DNA from: Flavobacterium sp. IB48
GTDB taxonomy: Bacteria > Bacteroidota > Bacteroidia > Flavobacteriales > Flavobacteriaceae
Assembly: GCF_016405855.1 (NCBI RefSeq)
Contig: NZ_JAEFCA010000005.1
Location: forward strand, 186,001 to 250,000
Direction: 5' to 3'
Length of the DNA: 64,000 nucleotides
Each line of letters starts with the position of its first letter. Positions within the stretch are counted from its first letter, which is position 1. Made by a program: the position numbers and the translations under genes. This document shows, one piece after another, positions 1-8,430 of the stretch. Below the pieces are notes generated by a model. That model saw only the letters and a list, made by a program, of their open reading frames with translations. It was not told the DNA's origin and did no database searches.

Positions 1-1576
1 TGCTTAAGTAAGTTCCTAAAAGACAACCTAATATTGACATTCCGAAAATTAATGGGAATAAGTAGATTGATGGTACTTGCGAAAGGTCATGCAAGAATGT
101 TCCAGCTGCTAAATTTCCTTTGTTTTGATCTAAAACGAATTGAAGAGAAGCTGCAATTAATCCGCCGACCATTCCCCAGAAATACCCCCATCCGTTGAAA
201 CGCCACCAAATCCATTTTAGGAAGTTTGCTGCAACGTAACCTCCGTATAAAGCACTTGTAATCCAAAGTGTTAATGAGTTGATAGAATCTGCAAAGAATC
301 CCATGAAAACTCCAAGACCAACAACCAAGAAAGAAGAAATCTGACTTACTTTAATATAGTGTTTGTTTGAAGCAACAGGTTTGAAATACTTTTTATAAAT
401 ATCATTTACAATATACGCTGGACCTGCATTTACGAAGGCTGAGAATCCAGACATGAAAGCGGCTAATAATCCTGCTAAAAGAATTCCTTTAATTCCAACT
501 GGGATATAAAGATTTACAACTTTTGGCATCAATAATTCTAAATCTGCTCCTGTTAGATTAACGTTTGCGTTTAATTCTGGAGCTAAATTTACTAAGGCAA
601 TAACTACAATTCCTGTGATTAATAAATACCTCGGAATGAATAAAATCAAGTTGGTAAAACCACTCATGTAAGCCGCTTCTTTTACCGATTTCGTAGAAAG
701 AACTCTTTGTAAATCGTAACTTGGAGTTGGTCCTGCAACACTCGCAAAAAATCCTTTGAATAAAGTCATTCCAATAAAAGCGCCGAACATTTTGTAACCT
801 TCAGTATCAATTAATCTGTTGAAAGTTTCGAATTTATCGCTCCATTGCGTTTCAAATTCCCATCCGAAGAAAACATTTTTCCATTCTGGTGTAATAACCG
901 AATTGATTTGAATATCTGTATAATTAATGAATGCATAACCCGCAATTAAAACTCCCGCAACAATCATAATAATATATTGCACTACTTCTGTCGCTACAAC
1001 AGAAAACATTCCGCCTTTAACCGTATAAATGGTTGTTAAGAAAATGATTAACAAAGCATAAGCTTGTTCAGATGTTAAGAAAACACCGCCATTCATATGA
1101 ATCGTTAAATCCCAAGGAAGAATAATGGTTACAAATTTTCCGATTCCAACGAAGAAATACGCGATGAAACCAATTGTCGAAATAATAGCAAAAATAGCTA
1201 CAATAATATGCGATGCTTTTCCTGCTTTGTCGCTTCCAAAACGAGTTAAAATCCATTCAGATCCCGTCATTACTTTTGATCTTCTAATCCAGACTGCGAG
1301 AAACATCATGACAAAAATCTGATTCCAGATTGGCCAAAGCCACATAAACATGAAACTTTTTACGCCATATAAAAATAAAACTCCAATCATCCAGGAAGTT
1401 CCTGAAACATCAAACATTCCTGAGCCATTGCTCAATCCTAAGAAATACCATTTGATTGATTTCCCTCCAAGGAAATAATCATCAAGTCCTTTTGATGCTT
1501 TTCTTGAAATCCAGATTCCGATACCGACCGAGAGTACGATATAGATTAAAATGATTGATACGTCAATAATGTTCAT
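1..1576 (-). CDS. Sodium:solute symporter family protein (C-terminus cut by window)
   Basis: This is an inner-membrane transporter of the SSS/SLC5 family, expected to import a sugar or related solute with Na+. Reading the minus strand from the ATG at 1576 gives an open frame of 525 codons that runs off the window start, so the C-terminus is missing. The N-terminus is a hydrophobic helix followed by the family-typical DYFLGGKS segment (about residues 33-40), and many further membrane helices follow. It starts 22 bases after the GH92 mannosidase stop, so the two are probably cotranscribed and the substrate may be a sugar released by that enzyme. The family call is secure. The substrate is inferred from context only. 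Confidence 0.9.
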   Translation of the reverse strand, partial: MNIIDVSIILIYIVLSVGIGIWISRKASKGLDDYFLGGKSIKWYFLGLSNGSGMFDVSGTSWMIGVLFLYGVKSFMFMWLWPIWNQIFVMMFLAVWIRRSKVMTGSEWILTRFGSDKAGKASHIIVAIFAIISTIGFIAYFFVGIGKFVTIILPWDLTIHMNGGVFLTSEQAYALLIIFLTTIYTVKGGMFSVVATEVVQYIIMIVAGVLIAGYAFINYTDIQINSVITPEWKNVFFGWEFETQWSDKFETFNRLIDTEGYKMFGAFIGMTLFKGFFASVAGPTPSYDLQRVLSTKSVKEAAYMSGFTNLILFIPRYLLITGIVVIALVNLAPELNANVNLTGADLELLMPKVVNLYIPVGIKGILLAGLLAAFMSGFSAFVNAGPAYIVNDIYKKYFKPVASNKHYIKVSQISSFLVVGLGVFMGFFADSINSLTLWITSALYGGYVAANFLKWIWWRFNGWGYFWGMVGGLIAASLQFVLDQNKGNLAAGTFLHDLSQVPSIYLFPLIFGMSILGCLLGTYLS

Positions 1577-1598
1577 TAAATTATTTATTTTGAATTAG

Positions 1599-3836
1599 TT
1601 AGTTTAGACCCCAATTTTGGTTTGGCTGTGCTCCCATTACAAAATGAAGTACACCGCCTTTTTGCATTTCTTGGTGAGAAATGGCTGTTTTATTAAATGT
1701 TTTTCCGTTTAAAGTAGCCGATTGGATGTAGAAGTTTTTGTCTGAAACATTTTCTGCTTCAATCACAAAAGTTTTTCCATTTGGAAGATTTAAAGTTGAT
1801 TTCTCAAAAATCGGACTTCCAATTTCGTATTCACCAGAAGCTGGATTCATAGGATATAATCCCATTGAGCTAAATACATACCAAGCCGACATTTGTCCAC
1901 AATCTTCGTTTCCGCTTAGACCATTTGCAGTCGTATTATATTGCGTATCCAAAATATGACGCACCCAATATTGCGTTCTCCAAGGCTGACCTGCATGGTT
2001 GAACATATAAGCAATGTGGTGGCTTGGCTCGTTTCCGTGCGCATATTGTCCGATCAAACCAGAAATATCTGCTGAAACATTGTTTCCTGTAATTTCAGAA
2101 CTCTCTGTAAATAACTGTTCTAAACGTTTTGTAAATGTGTCATTTCCGCCATGAAGTTTAATAAAATTGTCAACATTATGAGGAACAAACCAGCTGTGTT
2201 GCCAAGCATTTCCTTCAGTATAATCTGTGTGTTCTCTATGATTAGAGTGTTTTGGGTCGAAAGGCTCATTCCAAGATTTTCCATCTTCCGATTTTCCTCT
2301 CATGAAACCAGATTTGACATCAAATAAATATTCGTAAGCTTTTGAACGTTTCGAGAAAAACTCATAATCTGCTGTTTTTCCTAAAGCTTTTGCCATTTGA
2401 GCAACGCACCAATCATCATAAGCATATTCTAAAGTAATCGTAACTGATTCGTCTAATAAGTTGTATGGAATATATCCGTATTTTTTGTAGAAATTCAATC
2501 CGCGTTCGTCCTGCATCATCGTTGCTTTCATCGCTTCAAAAGCTTTTTCAGCATCAAAACCTTTAATGCCTTTTAAATAAGCATCTACAATAACTGGAAT
2601 CGAGTGATATCCTGTCATTGTATTGGTTTCATTTGCATATAAAGTCCAAACCGGAAGTATCTTTTTGGTTTCGTAGTACGCTAACATCGAATTCACCATA
2701 TCTGAAACCCTACTCGGATCCAAAATAGTTAGCAATGGATTTTCAGCTCTAAACGTGTCCCAAAGCGATAAAGTAGAATAAGCGGTATAATTTTTTGAAG
2801 TTACAATTTTATCATCCTCCGTTCTAAATTGTCCGTTTTTATCACTGTACGTTACTGGAGCAACTTGAGCATGGTATAAAGCCGTATAGAAAATAGTTTT
2901 TAGAGAATCGACTGGAGTTTCAACTGTAATTTTGCTTAAAGCTTTGTTCCAAACTGCAGAAGCGTCTGTTTTTACTTTCTCAAATTCTTTGTTCTCTTCT
3001 AGATTATCTTTCGCATTAGCGATACTTACAGAAGAAAGCGCCACTTTTACGCCTAATTCTTTAGAGTTTTTAGGATCGAAAAATAATTGAAGAGCAGTAT
3101 TTTCGCCTTCAGCGCTTTTCCCTGAGACTACTTTTTTATCTGCCGTAATAATAGATTCAATAATTGGCTTAGAAAATTTTGCTACAAAAAATACTTTCTG
3201 ATTTTTTGCCCAACCTGTACTATAACGGTAACCGCTAATAGTATTTGCATCTTCAACTGTAATAGCTGTTTTTGTTGCTTTGTCCCAATTAATAGCAAAA
3301 CCTAAGTCGACAACAACAGATTGTGTGTCGTTATTATTATAGGTATACTTATGGTATGCGGTTCTTTGTGTAGAAGTTAATTCTACATTGATTTTAGGAT
3401 CTTCAAGAAAAACTTTGTAATAACCCGGTATTGCTTTTTCGTTAACATGATTGTATTTTGATTTATACGGTAAGAAATCGCGTGAAGCGGCTTTGGCGGT
3501 TAAGTCTAACTTTTTGTCTGTCGGCATAAATAAAATATCTGCCAAATCACCGATTCCTGTCCCGCTTAAATGTAAATGACTAAATCCAGAAACTATGGAG
3601 TCAGAATAATGATAGCCCGAACACCAGTCCCAACTAGAAATTCCATTATCTGGACTCACTTGAAGCATCCCAAACGGAACTGTTGCGCCAGGATATGTAT
3701 GTCCGTGGCCTCCAGTACCTATAAAAGGATCAACATAATTTGTTGCAAAACTTTGCGGATGTTTATTTTTATCTACATTTATTTTGCAACTTGCAGTAAA
3801 AATTACCGTCAGAGAAAGCAGCGTAATTTTCCTCAT
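1599..3836 (-). CDS. GH92 family alpha-mannosidase, lipoprotein
   Basis: This is a GH92 exo-alpha-mannosidase, a Ca2+-dependent inverting enzyme family acting on alpha-1,2/1,3/1,4/1,6-mannosides of N-glycans or mannans. The 745 residues match the usual family length. A lipoprotein signal ends in TASC (about residues 14-17). The N-terminal part has the typical YVDPFIGTGGHGHTYPGA segment. The catalytic-domain signatures GNEPSHH (from about 601) and GNEDCGQMSAWY (about 642-653) are intact. It is probably surface or periplasmic. It is transcribed divergently from the LytS-type kinase at 3967 and sits directly upstream of the sodium symporter, which suggests a small mannose-glycan module. The exact linkage specificity cannot be read from sequence. 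Confidence 0.94.
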   Translation of the reverse strand: MRKITLLSLTVIFTASCKINVDKNKHPQSFATNYVDPFIGTGGHGHTYPGATVPFGMLQVSPDNGISSWDWCSGYHYSDSIVSGFSHLHLSGTGIGDLADILFMPTDKKLDLTAKAASRDFLPYKSKYNHVNEKAIPGYYKVFLEDPKINVELTSTQRTAYHKYTYNNNDTQSVVVDLGFAINWDKATKTAITVEDANTISGYRYSTGWAKNQKVFFVAKFSKPIIESIITADKKVVSGKSAEGENTALQLFFDPKNSKELGVKVALSSVSIANAKDNLEENKEFEKVKTDASAVWNKALSKITVETPVDSLKTIFYTALYHAQVAPVTYSDKNGQFRTEDDKIVTSKNYTAYSTLSLWDTFRAENPLLTILDPSRVSDMVNSMLAYYETKKILPVWTLYANETNTMTGYHSIPVIVDAYLKGIKGFDAEKAFEAMKATMMQDERGLNFYKKYGYIPYNLLDESVTITLEYAYDDWCVAQMAKALGKTADYEFFSKRSKAYEYLFDVKSGFMRGKSEDGKSWNEPFDPKHSNHREHTDYTEGNAWQHSWFVPHNVDNFIKLHGGNDTFTKRLEQLFTESSEITGNNVSADISGLIGQYAHGNEPSHHIAYMFNHAGQPWRTQYWVRHILDTQYNTTANGLSGNEDCGQMSAWYVFSSMGLYPMNPASGEYEIGSPIFEKSTLNLPNGKTFVIEAENVSDKNFYIQSATLNGKTFNKTAISHQEMQKGGVLHFVMGAQPNQNWGLN

Positions 3837-3966
3837 ATCAAAACAATATTAATTTAACTTTAAATTTATACAAATTCAACTTTTACCAAAATATTTTTAG
3901 ACGGACGACATTTAAACAGCTCTAAACATCAAAAAATAGTAACAAACGACATTCTTTTCTACGATT
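3837..3966. other. Divergent intergenic region between GH92 and the LytS-type kinase
   Basis: This AT-rich spacer of 130 bases must carry the 5' signals of two divergent transcripts. I see no clear TTG/TAnnTTTG pair or strong palindrome and do not call a specific promoter. A LytTR operator, if present, would be expected here. Confidence 0.4.
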
Positions 3967-5025
3967 ATGATTTTCAACTCCAGCAAACCTTATAGTTTAC
4001 CTATACGTTATCATGTTTACTTTTGGCTGACGTATTTTGTGTTTAATACATTCCGATGGGGAAGCTATTTTAACGATTACGTTTACTCTTTAAAAACTAC
4101 TTTACTCGGATTTCCTATTCACATGGCATTATGTTATCTGAATATTTTGGTTTTAATGCCCTATTTGGTTTACCGTAAAAAATACTTCCTATATATAGTA
4201 ACCGTATTGTCCGCTATTTTTATAATGGTGGTTTTAAAATTTAACCTCACTTATTTGCTAATTACACACAATGTCTGGCCAGAAGGTCCACAGACCATCA
4301 ACACGCTTACACTCAATTACACGATAGACATGATGATGGGAGAATTGTATGTAATGACATTTGTTACAGCAATTAAAATTACTTTGGATTTCTTAAAAGA
4401 GCAAAGACGTGTTACCGATTTAGAAAAATCTCAACTAGAAACCGAATTATTGTTTTTAAAATCGCAGATTTCTCCGCATTTCTTCTTTAATACCTTAAAT
4501 AATATTTATTCGCTTTCGGTAGAAAAATCAAACAAAACACCAAAGATCGTTTTAAAACTTTCTGAATTGATGCGATACATGCTTTATGAAACAAAAGGCA
4601 AAAAGCAGACTTTAGAAAATGAAATTATGTGCATTCAGAATTATCTGGATTTGGAAAGAATTAGAAATGGAGAACGCCTTGAAGTTAACATGTATATCTC
4701 TGGAGATATTCATGATAAAGAAATCTCACCGGTATTGCTTTTGACTTTTGTAGAAAACGCTTTTAAACACGGAGTAAACAAAAACACTGGTAATGTTGTA
4801 ATTGACATTAACTTTAAAGTAAAAGGAGATTATTTATATTTCACAATTTCAAACCCAATGCCCGAATTTACCGTACATAAAGATAATTTTAACAAGTCAA
4901 GTGGTATAGGTATTGAAAACGTAAAGAAAAGACTCGAATTAGGATATAATAAAAGTGACTATAAGCTTTCATTTAAAAATAAAAAGAATATTTTTGTCGT
5001 TAAACTAGTTATAAAAGTTACTTGA
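3967..5025 (+). CDS. LytS/YehU-type sensor histidine kinase
   Basis: This is a membrane sensor kinase of the His_kinase (PF06580) type that pairs with LytTR regulators. The 352 residues begin with about four hydrophobic helices (roughly residues 15-145). The phospho-acceptor region is LKSQISPHFFFNTLNN, with the histidine at about residue 171. The ATPase part shows the N-box-like TFVENAFKHG and a G-box SGIGIENVKKRLELGY near the C-terminus. There is no extracytoplasmic PAS or other named sensor domain, so sensing is probably by the membrane helices. The response regulator gene follows after 70 bases on the same strand. It is divergent from the GH92/symporter genes, which are plausible targets. 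Confidence 0.93.
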   Translation: MIFNSSKPYSLPIRYHVYFWLTYFVFNTFRWGSYFNDYVYSLKTTLLGFPIHMALCYLNILVLMPYLVYRKKYFLYIVTVLSAIFIMVVLKFNLTYLLITHNVWPEGPQTINTLTLNYTIDMMMGELYVMTFVTAIKITLDFLKEQRRVTDLEKSQLETELLFLKSQISPHFFFNTLNNIYSLSVEKSNKTPKIVLKLSELMRYMLYETKGKKQTLENEIMCIQNYLDLERIRNGERLEVNMYISGDIHDKEISPVLLLTFVENAFKHGVNKNTGNVVIDINFKVKGDYLYFTISNPMPEFTVHKDNFNKSSGIGIENVKKRLELGYNKSDYKLSFKNKKNIFVVKLVIKVT

Positions 5026-5095
5026 CCCCGCCTTTTATAAGTTTAGAAAACTATACCTACAAAAAATCACATACCGGCCAAAAATAACAGTACAA

Positions 5096-5809
5096 ATGAA
5101 AATAAAGTGTTTAATTATCGATGATGAGCCATTGGCAATAAACGTTATTAAAAATTATATTGAACAGATTGAAGATTTAGAATTAGTAAATACTTTTAGT
5201 AATTCTATTGAAGGATTAAATTTCTTAAAAAACAATACTATAGATGTAATTTTTCTAGACATTAACATGCCTGTTTTGGATGGTATTAATTTTATTAAAA
5301 GTTTAGAAAACCCTCCTTTACTTATTATCACAAGTGCTTACGATCAGTTCGCAATTGAAACGTATGAGCTTGATGTTTTAGATTATTTGGTAAAACCAAT
5401 TGAGTTTCCGAGACTAATGAAAGCGGTAAACAAGATCAACAAACGCCTTAATAATACCACTAAAACACCACAGGAAAATAGTAAAGAGAATCCTTTTATT
5501 TTCGTGAAAATCGACAAGAAAAAAATGAAAAAGATTTTCTTGAACGAAATTCTAGTTATCGAAAGTTTAAAAGATTATTTAAAAATCAGTACAACTTCTG
5601 GTAAATTCATAATTCACAGTACTTTATCAGATTTTACAGGATTACTGCCAGAAAGAGATTTTATTAGAATACATCGATCCTACACAATTGCAATTGATAA
5701 AATTGATGCTGTAGAAGGAAATAGCATCGAAATCGAAGGACTTCGTTACGTTATCGGAAGATCTTATATTGATGAAGTAAAACAGAAAATCCTTAATTCA
5801 TCTATATAA
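5096..5809 (+). CDS. LytTR family response regulator
   Basis: This is a two-component response regulator of 237 residues. The receiver domain (about 1-120) has the acidic pair in LIIDDEP, the phospho-acceptor Asp at about residue 55 in VIFLDINMPVLDG, and the conserved Lys in LVKPIEF. A LytTR DNA-binding domain fills the C-terminal half (about 135-235), with the typical segments VIESLKDYLKI and FIRIHRSYTIAIDKI. It is the partner of the upstream LytS-type kinase. The target genes are not shown by the sequence. The divergent GH92/symporter unit is the nearest candidate. Confidence 0.95.
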   Translation: MKIKCLIIDDEPLAINVIKNYIEQIEDLELVNTFSNSIEGLNFLKNNTIDVIFLDINMPVLDGINFIKSLENPPLLIITSAYDQFAIETYELDVLDYLVKPIEFPRLMKAVNKINKRLNNTTKTPQENSKENPFIFVKIDKKKMKKIFLNEILVIESLKDYLKISTTSGKFIIHSTLSDFTGLLPERDFIRIHRSYTIAIDKIDAVEGNSIEIEGLRYVIGRSYIDEVKQKILNSSI

Positions 5810-5816
5810 AGGTTTA

Positions 5817-6004
5817 ACCGTAAAGCACGCAAGGATTTACGCAAAGTTCGCTAAGTTTTTTTAAGTTAGTTGATAAAGAAAAGAGAATCAAAAAGTTCGC
5901 AAAGCTATTCGTTAAGCTTTGCGAACTTTTTGATGCTCAATTTTCAAACAACGTAAAAATAAAATCTTGGCGAACTTTGCGTAAATCTTAGCGCTCTTTG
6001 CGGT
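5817..6004. repeat. Nested inverted repeat (TTCGCAAAGC/GCGAACTTTGCG family)
   Basis: The outer arms at 5817-5855 and 5966-6004 are near-complementary, with shared cores ACGCAAAGTTCGC and GCGAACTTTGCGT. An inner pair at 5887-5906 and 5915-5934 is close to perfect (ATCAAAAAGTTCGCAAAGCT and its complement). The structure fills the gap between convergent genes and could form a long mRNA hairpin. I see no coding gene here. Confidence 0.85.
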
Positions 6005-6045
6005 AAAAAAACTTTTCGGTTAAAAAAACAAAACTATAAAAAACG

Positions 6046-6073
6046 AAAATGCGGCCAACCACGACCGCATTTT
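6046..6073. terminator. Bidirectional rho-independent-like terminator
   Basis: A 9-bp perfect stem AAAATGCGG / CCGCATTTT has a 10-base loop, with A-rich sequence on one side and T-rich on the other. It sits between the convergent LytTR gene (ends 5809) and nagB-like gene (ends 6144), so it could stop both transcripts. Confidence 0.75.
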
Positions 6074-6143
6074 CTCTCAATTATAGGTAACTAACCAAAA
6101 TAAACCATGAAATAGTCTATTATCTTTATTGCTGCAAAAGCAC

Positions 6144-8069
6144 TTAGAAATGATAACGCTTAAACGCCTCGATAGCCGAGTAATCTGCTAATCCTAAGCT
6201 GTGATATTTTTCTGCAGTCAATCTGTTTCTGTCTTCAACTCGCACCCAAAACTCCCTGCTGTCATCACCTTGAAACATAACGCCGTCTTTTTGAGACTGA
6301 TGATAAAAAATAGCATGTCGTTTCTTTAAAACCTGATCAGGACTCATTGGTACTGCCATGTCAATTTGGTACGATTCCCATTCATGCCAAGCGCCTCTGT
6401 AAAGCCAAACCCAACAATCGTCCATAAAGCTGTTATGTTTTAGTCTTTTTAAAGCTTCAAACAAACTGTCTAAACACACTTTATGAGTTCCGTGCGGATC
6501 TGCCAAATCTCCGGCAGCATAAATTTGATGCGGTTTTATTCTTTCTATAATATCACACATAATGTTGATATCTGCATCCGAAAGATTATTCTTTTTAACC
6601 GTTCCTGTTTCGTAAAACGGAAGATCTAAAAAGTTTACGTTAGAATCTGGCAAACCAATGTAACGTGTTGCTCCAAAAGATTCGCTTCTTCTTATTAATC
6701 CTTTTAACTTTCTAACTTCTAGTGAATCGATTTCATTTCCTGTTCTATTCTGAAGAAAGTCAATTATTTTGTCCGACATTCTAGAATCTGGATGTAATGC
6801 TTTTGAAATTTCAGCAAACTTCAAAGCTTCAACATCTGAAACTGCAATATTTCCAGAAGTCTGATAGGCTACATGAACTTCATGACCTTGCTCTACCAAA
6901 CGGTCAAAAGTTCCTCCCATAGAAATCACATCATCGTCTGGGTGCGGGCTGAAAATGATAATTCTTTTTCTCTCCGGCGTGGAACGCTCCGGTCTATAAG
7001 TATCATCTGCATTGGGTTTTCCGCCCGGCCATCCAGTGATGGTTTGCTGCATTTTATTAAACATTTTAATGTTCAAATCGTATGCAGTTCCTTCTTCCGT
7101 CAAAAGACTCGACATACCGTTGTCGTTATAATCTTTATCCGTCAGTTTCAGGAAAGGTTTCTTCGTTAACTCACTTAACCAAGCCACCGCTTTTAATTTT
7201 AATTCATCTGTCCAAACACAAGACTTAACCAGCCAAGGCGTTTTAACTCTTGTCAATTCAGACGAAGCTTCTGTATCTAGAACAAATGTTGTGTTGTTAT
7301 GCTCTTGCAAATACGTAGCTGGAACGTGCGAAGAAACTTCTCCTTCGATTGTGTTTTTTATAATTCCTGCTTTACTGATTCCCCAGCCAAGCAAAACGAT
7401 TCTTTTTGCGTTTCTAACGGTTCCAATTCCCATTGTAATGGCTTTTCTAGGAACATTATCAATTCCTAAAAAAGAAGAAGCCGCATCAACTCTCGTGATA
7501 TGATCCAGAGTAATGCTTCTAGTTCCCGAATTCACGTGCGAACCAGGTTCATTAAACCCAATATGTCCCGTTCTACCGATTCCTAAAAGCTGAAAATCTA
7601 AACCTCCATAAGAGATAATTTTCATCTCGTAATCAATGCAATATTGCTGTAATTCCTCGGCGCTTACCTGCCCATCAGGAATATTGATATTTTCAGAAGG
7701 AATGTTTACGTGATTGAACAAATGTTCGTGCATAAAATGATAATAGCTCTGAATATCATTTTTATCCATCGGATAATATTCATCTAAATTGAAAGTCACA
7801 ACGTTCTCAAAACTCAGACCTTCTTCTTTATGCATTCTAACTAATTCTTCATAAACCTTAATTGGCGAAGAACCCGTAGCCAAACCTAAAACACAAGGCT
7901 CGTTTAGCTCATTTTTTCTCTGAATTAAATTGGCAATTTCCTGCGCTACCAATAAAGAAGCTTCTTGCGACGATTCGAAAATAACATTGTGAATTTTCTC
8001 AAAACGTGTTTCTTCAAATTTTCCTGCTTCTCTAAAACCAATATCTTCTTTAATCATTTGCCTTGCCAT
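6144..8069 (-). CDS. nagB: Glucosamine-6-phosphate deaminase fused to a PIG-L/LmbE deacetylase-like domain
   Basis: The 641-residue two-domain cytoplasmic protein converts glucosamine-6-phosphate to fructose-6-phosphate plus ammonia through its N-terminal NagB domain (about 25-285). Signatures visible there are GLATGSSP (62-69), FNLDEYYP (93-100) and GIGRTGHIGFNEPGS (163-177). The C-terminal part (about 365-641) is an LmbE/PIG-L fold with the zinc-binding HPDDD at 376-380 and a later PHGTH motif. The second domain suggests an N-deacetylation step before deamination. This double architecture is known in Bacteroidota and is roughly twice the length of a classical NagB (about 260 residues). There is no signal peptide. 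It stands alone between repeats and ends at the shared terminator. Confidence 0.93.
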   Translation of the reverse strand: MARQMIKEDIGFREAGKFEETRFEKIHNVIFESSQEASLLVAQEIANLIQRKNELNEPCVLGLATGSSPIKVYEELVRMHKEEGLSFENVVTFNLDEYYPMDKNDIQSYYHFMHEHLFNHVNIPSENINIPDGQVSAEELQQYCIDYEMKIISYGGLDFQLLGIGRTGHIGFNEPGSHVNSGTRSITLDHITRVDAASSFLGIDNVPRKAITMGIGTVRNAKRIVLLGWGISKAGIIKNTIEGEVSSHVPATYLQEHNNTTFVLDTEASSELTRVKTPWLVKSCVWTDELKLKAVAWLSELTKKPFLKLTDKDYNDNGMSSLLTEEGTAYDLNIKMFNKMQQTITGWPGGKPNADDTYRPERSTPERKRIIIFSPHPDDDVISMGGTFDRLVEQGHEVHVAYQTSGNIAVSDVEALKFAEISKALHPDSRMSDKIIDFLQNRTGNEIDSLEVRKLKGLIRRSESFGATRYIGLPDSNVNFLDLPFYETGTVKKNNLSDADINIMCDIIERIKPHQIYAAGDLADPHGTHKVCLDSLFEALKRLKHNSFMDDCWVWLYRGAWHEWESYQIDMAVPMSPDQVLKKRHAIFYHQSQKDGVMFQGDDSREFWVRVEDRNRLTAEKYHSLGLADYSAIEAFKRYHF

Positions 8070-8190
8070 TTAATTATTAAGATAAAAGTAGAATTATATT
8101 ATCCGCTTGTACTAAAAATTCGACTAATAACGGCTAAGCTTCGGCAAAAGACAAAATAGGACAGTTTCAAAAAGCAACTCCTTTTTTAAA

Positions 8191-8354
8191 AAGCTTCGGA
8201 GAAGCTTAATATTTATAGAAATAATCTACGATTACAAAATCAAAGCTCCAGCGGAGTGACATATTTTTATACAATCGTATTATATGTCGCTCCGCTGGAG
8301 CTTTCCTCATTTCCTTTATGGTAATCTATAAATATTTCACCCCTCCGGGGTTTT
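8191..8354. repeat. Compound inverted repeat with AGCTCC(A)GCGGAG cores
   Basis: The nearly perfect arms at 8242-8264 and 8282-8304 (AAAGCTCCAGCGGAGTGACATAT and complement with one mismatch) are nested inside weaker arms containing CTATAAATATT and a CTTCGGAG/CTCCGGGG core. The same sequence family recurs at 17305-17480. The wider gap 8070-8430 contains no gene I can support. Confidence 0.85.
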
Positions 8355-8430
8355 AATGTAGAACATAATCTTATAAATATTCCAATATCGGCTCTTTTTA
8401 AAACAACTTTGTTTTCCCAAAAAAGGACTT

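Noticed and set aside
5817..6004. Possible CRISPR-like or sRNA element
   Set aside because: The repeats are inverted, not regularly spaced direct repeats with unique spacers, and no cas genes or promoter are visible.
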